Position numbers and translations under genes: made by a program
Origin: Pelobacter sp. UBA6093
GTDB lineage: Bacteria > Desulfobacterota > Desulfuromonadia > Desulfuromonadales > Syntrophotaleaceae
Direction of reading: 5' to 3'
DNA length: 16,050 nt
NCBI GenBank assembly: GCA_002435955.1
Contig: DIWZ01000010.1
Location: 9,336 to 25,385 of the forward strand
In this document: positions 1-5,208 of the stretch, in pieces
Layout: the number at the start of each line of letters is the position of its first letter
How positions within the stretch are numbered: the stretch's first letter is position 1
The notes under the pieces: model-generated
Database searches by the model: none
Told to the model about the DNA's origin: nothing
Seen by the model: only the letters and a program-made list of their open reading frames with translations

Positions 1-22
1 GGATAGTCCGACAGCCTCCTAG
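1..22. repeat. Partial copy of a dispersed palindromic element
   Basis: The first 14 bases, ggatagtccgacag, occur again exactly at 6363-6376. In both places a short CCAGG/CTAGG-like stretch follows (cctcctagg here, attcccagg there). At 6343-6406 this string is the right arm of a hairpin inside a larger palindromic element. The copy at the window start is therefore probably the right-hand part of the same element, cut by the window edge. Two occurrences only suggest a repeat family. The rest of this copy lies outside the window. Confidence 0.45.
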
Positions 23-39
23 GCAAACAATTCGTACTA

Positions 40-142
40 CAAGGCTTGGTGTTTTTCAGGAACGAAGGCATACATATAGTATGTCGAAGTCCTGAAAAAA
101 TGCCGTAACCCCGCAGAGCGGACTTTTTGCGACGCCATCAAC
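40..142 (+). repeat. Hairpin-rich ~103-bp repeat, copy A
   Basis: This segment matches the reverse complement of 2057-2160 with six substitutions and one single-T indel, about 93% identity by direct comparison. It contains an internal imperfect palindrome: ttcagg near the left pairs with cctgaa, and gcatac pairs with gtatgt inside it. One end is gcgacgccatcaac, conserved in both copies. No transposase-like gene accompanies it, so a non-autonomous palindromic element (MITE- or REP-like) is the simplest reading. In one frame it encodes a peptide-like tail with AFFQDFDILYVCLRS, which would explain spurious small proteins annotated over such copies. Confidence 0.85.
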
Positions 143-720
143 GGTTGAAACCGTAGCAAGTACGATGCATTGTGGTTGGAAAATGGTTATTTCCGGGCAG
201 GCCTTCGGGCAGGAGGGAATGCGGTGGACGATACGAAAGAAGTGGCCCTCACAATGCGTATGCAACACTCACGGCCGGACGCGACCAACAGACATGCCGG
301 AGGTCCTGAACTGCCTGTTCTTTAATGCTTCAAATACCTGGCAATCCGAGCTGCCAGCCAAAACGGCTCTGCTCATCTGCGCGCCTGTGCAAATCAATTA
401 TCCAATACTACCAGAAATAGATTATTTTTCAGGATTAAAAATCGATGTTTTCGCAAAAAAACATGAGATGGCTTAGCAAAATATAAATTTCTTCAGGTTC
501 CTGGACTCCTCTTCATACTCCATCAATTTTTTGACGCATGCGTTCGTACGGCGCCATTATGGTGGCGGCCTGTACACATCCATGTCCCTGATGGTTTTAA
601 CTATTCAACATATAAAACATTTTTTTCATCTCAAAAATCGCCCATTGTGAAAAACGCACATCCCTTTACGCAGCCCCCCCGAATTCCCACCAAAGAATCG
701 TCAATTAAATGACGTTTTTA

Positions 721-776
721 TTAGTTATCGTTTTCACGGAGCTGTTCGGAAGAACTTTAATGCATTCCATAACTAA
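721..776 (+). promoter_or_regulatory. Possible leader hairpin upstream of the zinc-ribbon gene
   Basis: The 8-base arm ttagttat (721-728) pairs perfectly with ataactaa (769-776). A smaller gttc/gaac hairpin with a ggaa loop sits inside at about 743-754. The element is roughly 150 bases upstream of the start at 925. It may be part of a transcribed leader or an operator, or simply AT-rich chance pairing. No known riboswitch class was recognised. Confidence 0.25.
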
Positions 777-924
777 CTGATATTACTAGGTGAAACCATA
801 TTTACCAAAATTTTTACAAGGACAGTCATCTTTGGGCATACATGATGAAATAGCTTCAAGATATTCCGCGATTAAATCGATCGTATTCAATTGAAGATAA
901 TCTCAACCATGGAGGAGTAAACAA

Positions 925-1080
925 ATGAAATGCCCCAAATGCAAAGGGAAAATGTTCACGGAAAAATTTCATGACTATGTTCGCGTCTTCGACGCCTGGA
1001 AATGTGTTTGTTGTGGCGAGATAATCGATTCGACCATAGTTGCCAATCGCGCCCGCAGCAATAACGCTCATCTGGGATAG
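925..1080 (+). CDS. 51-aa CPxC / CxCC zinc-ribbon protein
   Basis: A short gene with a strong ribosome site (ggaggag, 911-917) seven bases before the ATG. The protein begins MKCPKCKGKM and has a second cysteine cluster CVCCGE around residues 27-32. CPxC plus CxxC-G is the signature of a small zinc ribbon. The middle, FHDYVRVFDAWKC, resembles small conserved proteins I recall from Geobacter relatives (a CPKC start, then aromatic residues and WKC..CG), so I think it is real. The C-terminal 15 residues are basic and polar. The gene stands alone and is followed by a strong terminator at 1170-1200. Its role is unknown: it could bind nucleic acid or a protein partner, and nothing near it decides between these. 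Confidence 0.8.
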   Translation: MKCPKCKGKMFTEKFHDYVRVFDAWKCVCCGEIIDSTIVANRARSNNAHLG

Positions 1081-1169
1081 ACCTGCTCCACTATCTTTGC
1101 ACTACCCTTGAAGCCTTCGCAAAAACCCGCAGGATGGCTAAGCAAAAATTTCGTCCTGCAAGAGGTATC

Positions 1170-1200
1170 AAAAAGCCCCGTTTGAATGACGGGGCTTTTT
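1170..1200 (+). terminator. Rho-independent terminator after the zinc-ribbon gene
   Basis: A perfect 12-bp inverted repeat (aaaaagccccgt, 1170-1181; acggggcttttt, 1189-1200) with a 7-base loop. The GC core is flanked by A and T runs, so it can act on both strands. It lies 90 bases past the stop at 1080 and separates that gene from the VOC unit. Confidence 0.92.
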
Positions 1201-1267
1201 ATTGCTGGTGCATGCCAGGAAAAGGTTAACGCCTCTCCTCCCCGGCACGATCTCATGGCATGCCAGC

Positions 1268-1297
1268 TTGACAAGGCAGGAAACCGGGATGGATTAT
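1268..1297 (+). promoter_or_regulatory. Candidate sigma-70 promoter of the VOC gene
   Basis: A consensus -35 TTGACA at 1268-1273 is followed after 18 bases by GATTAT at 1292-1297, which matches four of six -10 positions. Transcription would start near 1304, leaving a leader of about 150 bases before the ATG at 1455. The position just after a terminator supports the call. Confidence 0.5.
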
Positions 1298-1348
1298 AGG
1301 GTAAATGCAACTCACTCTGAAGCACGCTGGACTGCCACCTGGCGAGGA

Positions 1349-1389
1349 TATCGAAAGCTGCCGATCCGGCGGGAACGAGCTTTTCGATA
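1349..1389 (+). promoter_or_regulatory. Nested hairpin in the VOC leader
   Basis: tatcgaaagct (1349-1359) pairs with agcttttcgata (1378-1389), with one bulged T. Directly inside is a second hairpin gccg-atc-cggc (1360-1370), followed by an unpaired gggaacg. A long stem with an inner hairpin and a conserved-looking single-stranded purine strip is the kind of fold seen in cis-regulatory RNAs. I compared it by eye with c-di-GMP-I and fluoride riboswitch signatures and it fits neither. Confidence 0.4.
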
Positions 1390-1454
1390 AACTTGATGAA
1401 GATCTGCCGCAGGCCCAGGACTCTGTCAAACTTTGCGGAACAGGGAGAATAGCC

Positions 1455-1940
1455 ATGACAAAGACAATACCCGAAGAATATCATAGTGTCACGTCGATGT
1501 TGGTGGTCAAGGATGCCCGTAAGGCGATCGATTTTTACAAACAGGCCCTTGGTGCCCGGGAGCGACTCGTCATGTCGGGGCCCGACGGCAAGGGGGTGAT
1601 GCACGCAGAAATTCGTATAGGCGATTCGATTATCATGATGAGCGAGGAAAATCCACACTATCCCTGTAAAAGCGCGGAAACCTTCGGCGGCTCCCCGGTC
1701 AGCTTTTACCTTTATCTGGAGAATGTCGATGAAGCCTTCAAGATCGCGGTCGCAGCAGGTGCCGAGGTCTGCATGCCCGTGCAGGAAATGTTCTGGGGGG
1801 ACCGTGTCGGCACCGTGATAGACCCCTTCGGTTACAGCTGGAGTCTTGCCACCCACACCAGGGATTTGACGCAGGAAGAAATTCAGCAAGGTGCACAAGC
1901 CGCTTTCGCTCGGATGAAACAGGAACAGGTTGATCCGTAA
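1455..1940 (+). CDS. VOC (glyoxalase/bleomycin-resistance fold) protein, PhnB-like
   Basis: A 161-aa protein of the PhnB-like branch of the vicinal-oxygen-chelate superfamily. N-terminal half: SMLVVKDARKAIDFYKQALGA (about residues 14-34) forms the first beta-alpha unit. C-terminal half: residues 84-131 with YLYLENVDEAFK, then FWGDRVGTVIDPFGYSWSLA, the typical close of this family. The tail THTRDLTQEEI is also characteristic. The enzyme or binding substrate cannot be read from sequence; members include metal-dependent enzymes and uncharacterised proteins. The start at 1455 is chosen because MTKTIPEEYH is the usual beginning and a gggaga ribosome site lies at 1443-1448. A further upstream ATG (1305) is rejected. 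The gene is monocistronic, with promoter and leader upstream and repeat copy B downstream. Confidence 0.88.
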   Translation: MTKTIPEEYHSVTSMLVVKDARKAIDFYKQALGARERLVMSGPDGKGVMHAEIRIGDSIIMMSEENPHYPCKSAETFGGSPVSFYLYLENVDEAFKIAVAAGAEVCMPVQEMFWGDRVGTVIDPFGYSWSLATHTRDLTQEEIQQGAQAAFARMKQEQVDP

Positions 1941-2056
1941 TATAAGCCTATATTCAATACTTGAATTTACCTCAGCGCGACCCGGGAAGCATTCGCACTG
2001 GATCAGATAGCTCTCAAGGCCGATGAATCTTTTCCAAGGCGTCATATTGCGGTACA

Positions 2057-2160
2057 GTTGATGGCGTCGCAAAAAGTCCGCCCTACGGCGTTACGGCATT
2101 TTTTCAGGACCTCGACATACTACATGTATGCCTTCGTCCCTGAAAAAACACCAAGCCTTG
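2057..2160 (-). repeat. Hairpin-rich ~104-bp repeat, copy B (inverted)
   Basis: Reverse complement of copy A at 40-142, about 93% identical. It starts with gttgatggcgtcgc and ends with ccaagccttg. A cgcc/ggcg hairpin with loop gtag that is intact here is broken by substitutions in copy A. The repeat ends only 61 bases upstream of the L,D-transpeptidase start, so it occupies most of that gene's promoter region. Confidence 0.85.
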
Positions 2161-2221
2161 TAGGGCAAATTTTTTATTTAGCCATCCCATGAGTTTATTT
2201 GAAAGCATCAGAGTTCTGTCC

Positions 2222-3127
2222 ATGAAAAAATTTACCGCATGCATTTTCGCCATAACATGCTTCTGTTGCAATGCCGCCTTCGGCTGGTATCCCAGCCATC
2301 CTGACGAAAGTCTCCTGCCGCAAACCGGTTACTCCACGGTTATCGGCAGCCACCAGATCTATCCGGTGCGCCCAGGCGACACCTTGATCGAGCTTGCCCG
2401 CCAAGGCGGTCTGGGATACCTCGCTTTAACCAAGGCCAATCCCGATATCGATCCCTGGTTGCCACCGGTGGGTGCGAGTATTTTGTTTCCCTATGCCTTT
2501 TTGTTGCCTGCCGGCATACAGCAGGGCATCACTGTCAATCTTGCGGAATTACGCCTTTATTATGTGTGGCAGGAGCTAGGCAGATTGCGAGTGCGTGTAT
2601 ATCCCGTAGGCATCGGTCGCTCCGGATGGGGCACCCCGGAAGGCTCATTCAAGGTTATTGAAAAAATCGTTCATCCCGCCTGGCACCCGCCGGCATCCAT
2701 ACGGCTTGAAAATCCGCAACTTCCCACCAGCATTCCCCCGGGTCCGGACAACCCGCTTGGGGAATATTGGCTTGGAATTTCCGCTCCCGGTTACGGTATT
2801 CATGGCACCAACAAACCCTATGGAGTCGGTCGCCGCATCAGCCACGGTTGCATGCGTCTTTATCCTTGGGATATCCGGGATCTGTTTGCCCGCGTAAAAA
2901 TCGGCACCGCCGTGCGGATACTGCGGCAACCCGTTAAAGTCGGGATAAAAGACGGCAAGCTGCTGATTGAAGTTCATCGACCGGTGGATGCAAACGACCA
3001 GGATGTGATGTCGGAAGCCCTGCAGCAGATTGCAAGCCTTCGCTGGAAAAACCAGTTGGACATGGAAACGCTCGAAAAAGAAATTCATCTGGGAAAAGGC
3101 GTGCCGACTGTAATATCCTTGGAATAA
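2222..3127 (+). CDS. LysM-containing L,D-transpeptidase (ErfK/YbiS/YcfS family)
   Basis: A 301-aa exported protein. Residues 1-21 are a signal peptide (MKKFTACIFA, hydrophobic core, cleavage likely after AAFG). Residues 46-90 form a LysM domain (YPVRPGDTLIELA..., ending SILFP) that binds peptidoglycan. Residues about 103-236 are the YkuD catalytic domain, with the active-site pattern HGTNKPYGVGRRISHGCMRL: His194, His208 and nucleophile Cys210. The family forms meso-DAP 3-3 cross-links or attaches Braun-type lipoproteins to peptidoglycan in the periplasm. The final ~65 residues are charged and helical. An upstream in-frame ATG at 2189 would put 11 extra residues before the signal peptide and has no ribosome site, so 2222 is preferred, although its own site is weak. 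The adjacent convergent gene encodes an Lpp-like lipoprotein, a possible substrate. Confidence 0.93.
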   Translation: MKKFTACIFAITCFCCNAAFGWYPSHPDESLLPQTGYSTVIGSHQIYPVRPGDTLIELARQGGLGYLALTKANPDIDPWLPPVGASILFPYAFLLPAGIQQGITVNLAELRLYYVWQELGRLRVRVYPVGIGRSGWGTPEGSFKVIEKIVHPAWHPPASIRLENPQLPTSIPPGPDNPLGEYWLGISAPGYGIHGTNKPYGVGRRISHGCMRLYPWDIRDLFARVKIGTAVRILRQPVKVGIKDGKLLIEVHRPVDANDQDVMSEALQQIASLRWKNQLDMETLEKEIHLGKGVPTVISLE

Positions 3128-3153
3128 TGCGAAAGTGTCAACAAGGAATCCTT

Positions 3154-3188
3154 AAAAAATATGCCCTGCAGCATACACCGCAGGGCAT
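3154..3188 (-). terminator. Rho-independent terminator of the lipoprotein gene
   Basis: atgccctgc (3161-3169) and gcagggcat (3180-3188) form a perfect 9-bp stem with a 10-base loop. Read on the minus strand, the stem is followed by a T run (A run at 3154-3159 on +). It lies 22 bases past the lipoprotein stop. It has no T run for the plus strand, so it terminates the convergent L,D-transpeptidase transcript poorly, if at all. Confidence 0.85.
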
Positions 3189-3209
3189 GGATGTTGAAGG
3201 TCGCCTCTC

Positions 3210-3500
3210 CTATCGTTTTTCCTGACACATTTCAAAGGCACGTTGGGCTTTTTCAGCACTGGCTTGAGCAGCGGTCGCGCTTTCAGCAGCCTGGGCGGCT
3301 GCAGCTTCAGCTCGTTGCGCTGACGCCTCGGCCGTTTCGGCGGAAGCCTGGGCCTTCTGGGCCTGGTCGGCAGCCATCTGGCCGGATTGCGCGGCCTGAT
3401 TGACCAATTCGCGATCGGTGGCGCTCAGCTTCGCTGAACAACCACTCAGAACCATTACCGACAAAGCGGCACCTCCCAGCATCATTTGCCATTTTCGCAT
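3210..3500 (-). CDS. Lpp/OprI-like alanine-zipper lipoprotein
   Basis: A 96-aa lipoprotein precursor. The signal peptide MRKWQMMLGG... ends in the lipobox LSGC, so Cys21 would be lipidated and the mature protein is about 76 residues. The mature part is extremely alanine-rich, with Ala repeating at heptad-like spacing from residue ~35 to ~88 (for example AEASAQRAEAAAAQAAESA), which predicts a long continuous coiled coil like the trimeric Lpp/OprI fold. The C-terminus is FEMCQEKR, with a penultimate Lys and a second Cys four residues earlier. E. coli Lpp is linked to peptidoglycan through its C-terminal Lys. A strong ribosome site (ggaggtggag, minus strand of 3503-3512) precedes the ATG. The convergent neighbour is an L,D-transpeptidase. 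High expression is plausible but not shown. Confidence 0.88.
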   Translation of the reverse strand: MRKWQMMLGGAALSVMVLSGCSAKLSATDRELVNQAAQSGQMAADQAQKAQASAETAEASAQRAEAAAAQAAESATAAQASAEKAQRAFEMCQEKR

Positions 3501-3619
3501 TGCTCCACCTCCCTCTGGGGTTAGGGTTGTTTATGAACCCGCTTCCTTGACTCTGCCAGCTGAAACGGATCTGGTTTATGGCTGGTCCAACTGCCATCAC
3601 TGTCCAACTCAATGACCTG

Positions 3620-3641
3620 AAAAGGTGTATAAAAGGTCTAT
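3620..3641. repeat. Tandem 11-bp direct repeat at the lipoprotein promoter
   Basis: aaaaggtgtat (3620-3630) is followed immediately by aaaaggtctat (3631-3641); only one base differs. The unit length is close to one DNA helical turn, so a protein could contact both copies on the same face. It overlaps the proposed -10 of the lipoprotein gene. Confidence 0.5.
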
Positions 3642-3653
3642 AAAGCACCGCAA
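3626..3653 (-). promoter_or_regulatory. Candidate promoter of the lipoprotein gene
   Basis: On the minus strand TTGCGG (3653-3648) is followed after 16 bases by TATACA (3631-3626). This predicts a leader of about 120 bases before the ATG at 3500. Fit to consensus is moderate, and the surrounding AT-rich direct repeat makes other -10 placements possible. Confidence 0.4.
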
Positions 3654-3801
3654 TAAAATTAAGATTACTCGATTGTAGTCATACAATTACACGACTCTCT
3701 TAATTATGCAGCATAATGTCACCGATGCAAGCCTGGCCAGGTAATACCAGTCCACAGCAGGCTCCTGGACCTCTTGCAGCAGCCATGCTGCATTGCATGC
3801 T

Positions 3802-3821
3802 AAAAAGGCCGGCCCCGGGCC
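3802..3821 (-). terminator. Candidate terminator of the amidase-rph-rdgB operon
   Basis: On the minus strand a GC-only stretch with alternative ggcc/ggcc pairings (3821-3807) is followed directly by five T (3806-3802). It lies 60 bases after the rdgB stop at 3881. The stem is short and self-complementary in more than one register, so the call is tentative. Confidence 0.4.
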
Positions 3822-3880
3822 CATACGGCACGGTATGTATTCGGGGTAAAAAGGTTGCGGCGGGCAAAAGCAGGAAGGGA

Positions 3881-4471
3881 CTAACCGAGGTGATACAGAT
3901 GCTCCACAAGACGCTTGAGGGCCTGGCCCCGATGACTTATGCGGTTTTTAATATCCAGTGGCAACTCTGCAAGGGTGCGGCCGTATTCGGGCACCATGAA
4001 AAGGGGATCGTAGCCAAAGCCGGCCTCTCCTCTGGCCTGTTCCAGAATCACCCCGTCGAGACGCCCCTCGAACAGTTGACAGTCCCCTGCGGATGTACAC
4101 AAGGCCAGGACGCAATGAAAAGCCGCCTGCCGTTGACTGCCAGGCAAATGGGTCATTTCCTCAAGCAGCTTACGGTTATTGTCGGCATCCGATGCATCAT
4201 CGCCCGCATAACGGGCCGAATAGATACCAGGCTGCCCGCCAAGTGCCTCCACCGCTAACCCGGAGTCATCCGCAAGGGTAACGTAGCCGGTCAAACGGGC
4301 CATGGTAGCGGCTTTTTTACGGGCATTGGCCGCAAAAGTATCGCCATCCTCTACAACCTCCGGCAAGTCGCCGCACTCATCCAAGCCCTTGACGACGATG
4401 CCGGTATCAGCGAGCAACCGTTCGATTTCCTTCAACTTGCCTTTATTGCGCGTTGCAACCAGCAACTCCAT
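3881..4471 (-). CDS. rdgB: RdgB/HAM1 non-canonical purine NTP pyrophosphatase (XTP/dITPase)
   Basis: A 196-aa cytoplasmic enzyme that hydrolyses XTP, dITP and ITP to the monophosphate and pyrophosphate, keeping deaminated purines out of DNA and RNA. Family landmarks are all present: ATRNKGKLKEI (residues 6-16) for phosphate and base binding, ADDSGLAVEALGG (67-79) with the catalytic Asp, PGIYSARYAG (81-90), GFGYDPLF (151-158) and SHRGQA (179-184). Length is typical. The start at 4471 is chosen because tggagg lies seven bases upstream; an ATG at 4477 overlaps the rph stop as ATGA but sits one base from that ribosome site. It is the last gene of an operon after rph, a pairing common in bacteria. 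Confidence 0.96.
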   Translation of the reverse strand: MELLVATRNKGKLKEIERLLADTGIVVKGLDECGDLPEVVEDGDTFAANARKKAATMARLTGYVTLADDSGLAVEALGGQPGIYSARYAGDDASDADNNRKLLEEMTHLPGSQRQAAFHCVLALCTSAGDCQLFEGRLDGVILEQARGEAGFGYDPLFMVPEYGRTLAELPLDIKNRISHRGQALKRLVEHLYHLG

Positions 4472-4473
4472 GA

Positions 4474-5208
4474 TCATGCCTCCAGAGACCGCAACTGCAG
4501 ACGATGCAAGTCCCGACAACCCGTGAGGGCCAAATTGCGCAAATCGTCCAGTTCCTGCACGGTAAAAGGGCGTTCCTCGGCAGTCCCCTGCACCTCGACA
4601 AAATGTCCGGAACCGGTAATGACAAAGTTCATGTCGACCTCCGCCCGAAAATCCTCACCATAATCGAGGTCAAGGAGTGGATGGCCGTCAACCAGTCCGA
4701 CACTCACGGCGGAAACGCTATCGCGCAGTGGGGAAACGGTCAGGTGCTTTTCGCGAATCAGACCGAAAATAGCATCATGCAGGGCAACGTAGGCACCGGT
4801 AATGGCAGCGGTGCGAGTACCTCCGTCGGCCTGCAAAACATCGCAGTCGATAAGGATGGTCCGCTCTCCAAGCACCTCGAGGTCGCAGATAGCCCGTAGA
4901 GAACGGCCGATGAGGCGCTGGATTTCACTGGTGCGGCCACTGACTTTGCCGCGCGTCGCTTCGCGCGAGGAGCGCACATGGGTAGCACGAGGCAACATGG
5001 AATATTCGGCGGTGATCCAGCCCTGCCCCTGCCCGCGCAGAAATGGCGGCACGCCATCCTCGACGGTGGCATTGCACAAAACACGGGTTTCACCGAACGA
5101 TACCAGCACCGATCCTTCGGCATAGCGGGTAAAGCCACGACTGAAATATACGGAACGCAACTCGGACGGCGTTCGACCGTCGGCACGACGGGTCACGGAA
5201 TCACTCAC
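4474..5208 (-). CDS. rph: Ribonuclease PH
   Basis: A 244-aa phosphorolytic 3'-5' exoribonuclease that trims the 3' end of tRNA precursors, forming nucleoside diphosphates. Clear family features: RADGRTPSELR at the N-terminus, EGSVLVSFGETRVLCNATVE (31-50), GRTSEIQRLIGRSLR (91-105), and the phosphate/metal region DCDVLQADGGTRTAAITG (121-138), then LDLDYGED. It is slightly longer than the usual ~238 residues and looks intact. The start is GTG at 5208, overlapping the amidase stop as GTGA; the ribosome site aggaggaa lies within the last amidase codons, so translation is probably coupled. rdgB follows directly. Confidence 0.96.
   Translation of the reverse strand: MSDSVTRRADGRTPSELRSVYFSRGFTRYAEGSVLVSFGETRVLCNATVEDGVPPFLRGQGQGWITAEYSMLPRATHVRSSREATRGKVSGRTSEIQRLIGRSLRAICDLEVLGERTILIDCDVLQADGGTRTAAITGAYVALHDAIFGLIREKHLTVSPLRDSVSAVSVGLVDGHPLLDLDYGEDFRAEVDMNFVITGSGHFVEVQGTAEERPFTVQELDDLRNLALTGCRDLHRLQLRSLEA

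Larger units (their letters stand above)
1..924. other. Gene-poor, AT-rich intergenic stretch
   Basis: I see no convincing gene in these 924 bases. Short open frames exist on both strands (for example + 165-476), but they lack a ribosome site and a recognisable protein family, and the minus-strand one at 56-268 mostly translates the repeat at 40-142. Besides the repeat, the stretch holds a perfect small hairpin at 141-154 (acggt/accgt) directly abutting the repeat, and a 721-776 hairpin described separately. The part from about 560 to 900 is visibly richer in A and T than the rest of the window. The promoter of the small gene at 925 must lie here; a weak candidate -10 is GATAAT at about 894-899, without a good -35. 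Confidence 0.6.
1081..1454. other. Intergenic region with terminator, promoter and structured leader
   Basis: This gap between the zinc-ribbon and VOC genes holds a gcagga/tcctgc pairing at about 1131-1157, the terminator at 1170-1200, a sigma-70-like promoter at 1268-1297 and a two-part hairpin at 1349-1389. The VOC frame is open back to an ATG at 1305, which would add 50 residues, but those residues do not resemble a VOC domain and the start has no ribosome site. I treat 1305-1454 as an untranslated leader. Confidence 0.55.
3501..3880. other. Palindrome-rich intergenic region between lipoprotein and rdgB
   Basis: No credible gene is seen in these 380 bases. Near the lipoprotein gene there is its ribosome site, a candidate promoter and an 11-bp direct repeat (separate entries). 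Further right are three perfect small palindromes: attgta-gtca-tacaat (3672-3687), attatgc-a-gcataat (3703-3717) and tgcagca-gcca-tgctgca (3775-3792). A GC-rich hairpin with a T run follows at 3802-3821, probably the end of the rdgB transcript. The palindromes could be regulator sites or hairpins in the rdgB 3' trailer. Confidence 0.55.

Noticed and set aside
56..476. Open frames in the leftmost stretch (minus 56-268, plus 165-476).
   Set aside because: The minus one partly translates the hairpin repeat; the plus one has no ribosome site, no domain and odd composition.
1305..1454. N-terminal extension of the VOC protein from an ATG at 1305.
   Set aside because: The added 50 residues do not fit a VOC domain, the ATG lies at the predicted transcription start, and the internal ATG at 1455 has a proper ribosome site.
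1068..2072. A 334-codon open frame on the minus strand across the VOC gene.
   Set aside because: It is antisense to the VOC gene and its terminator region, has no ribosome site, and its translation resembles no family. The plus-strand frame has clear PhnB-like motifs.
40..2160. Reading the inverted pair as the ends of an IS element.
   Set aside because: No transposase or DDE-like gene is enclosed, and no clear target-site duplication is visible, so a standard insertion sequence is not supported.
3716..4258. A 180-codon plus-strand frame over the rdgB 3' half and the gap.
   Set aside because: Most of it is antisense to rdgB and it has no ribosome site or family features.
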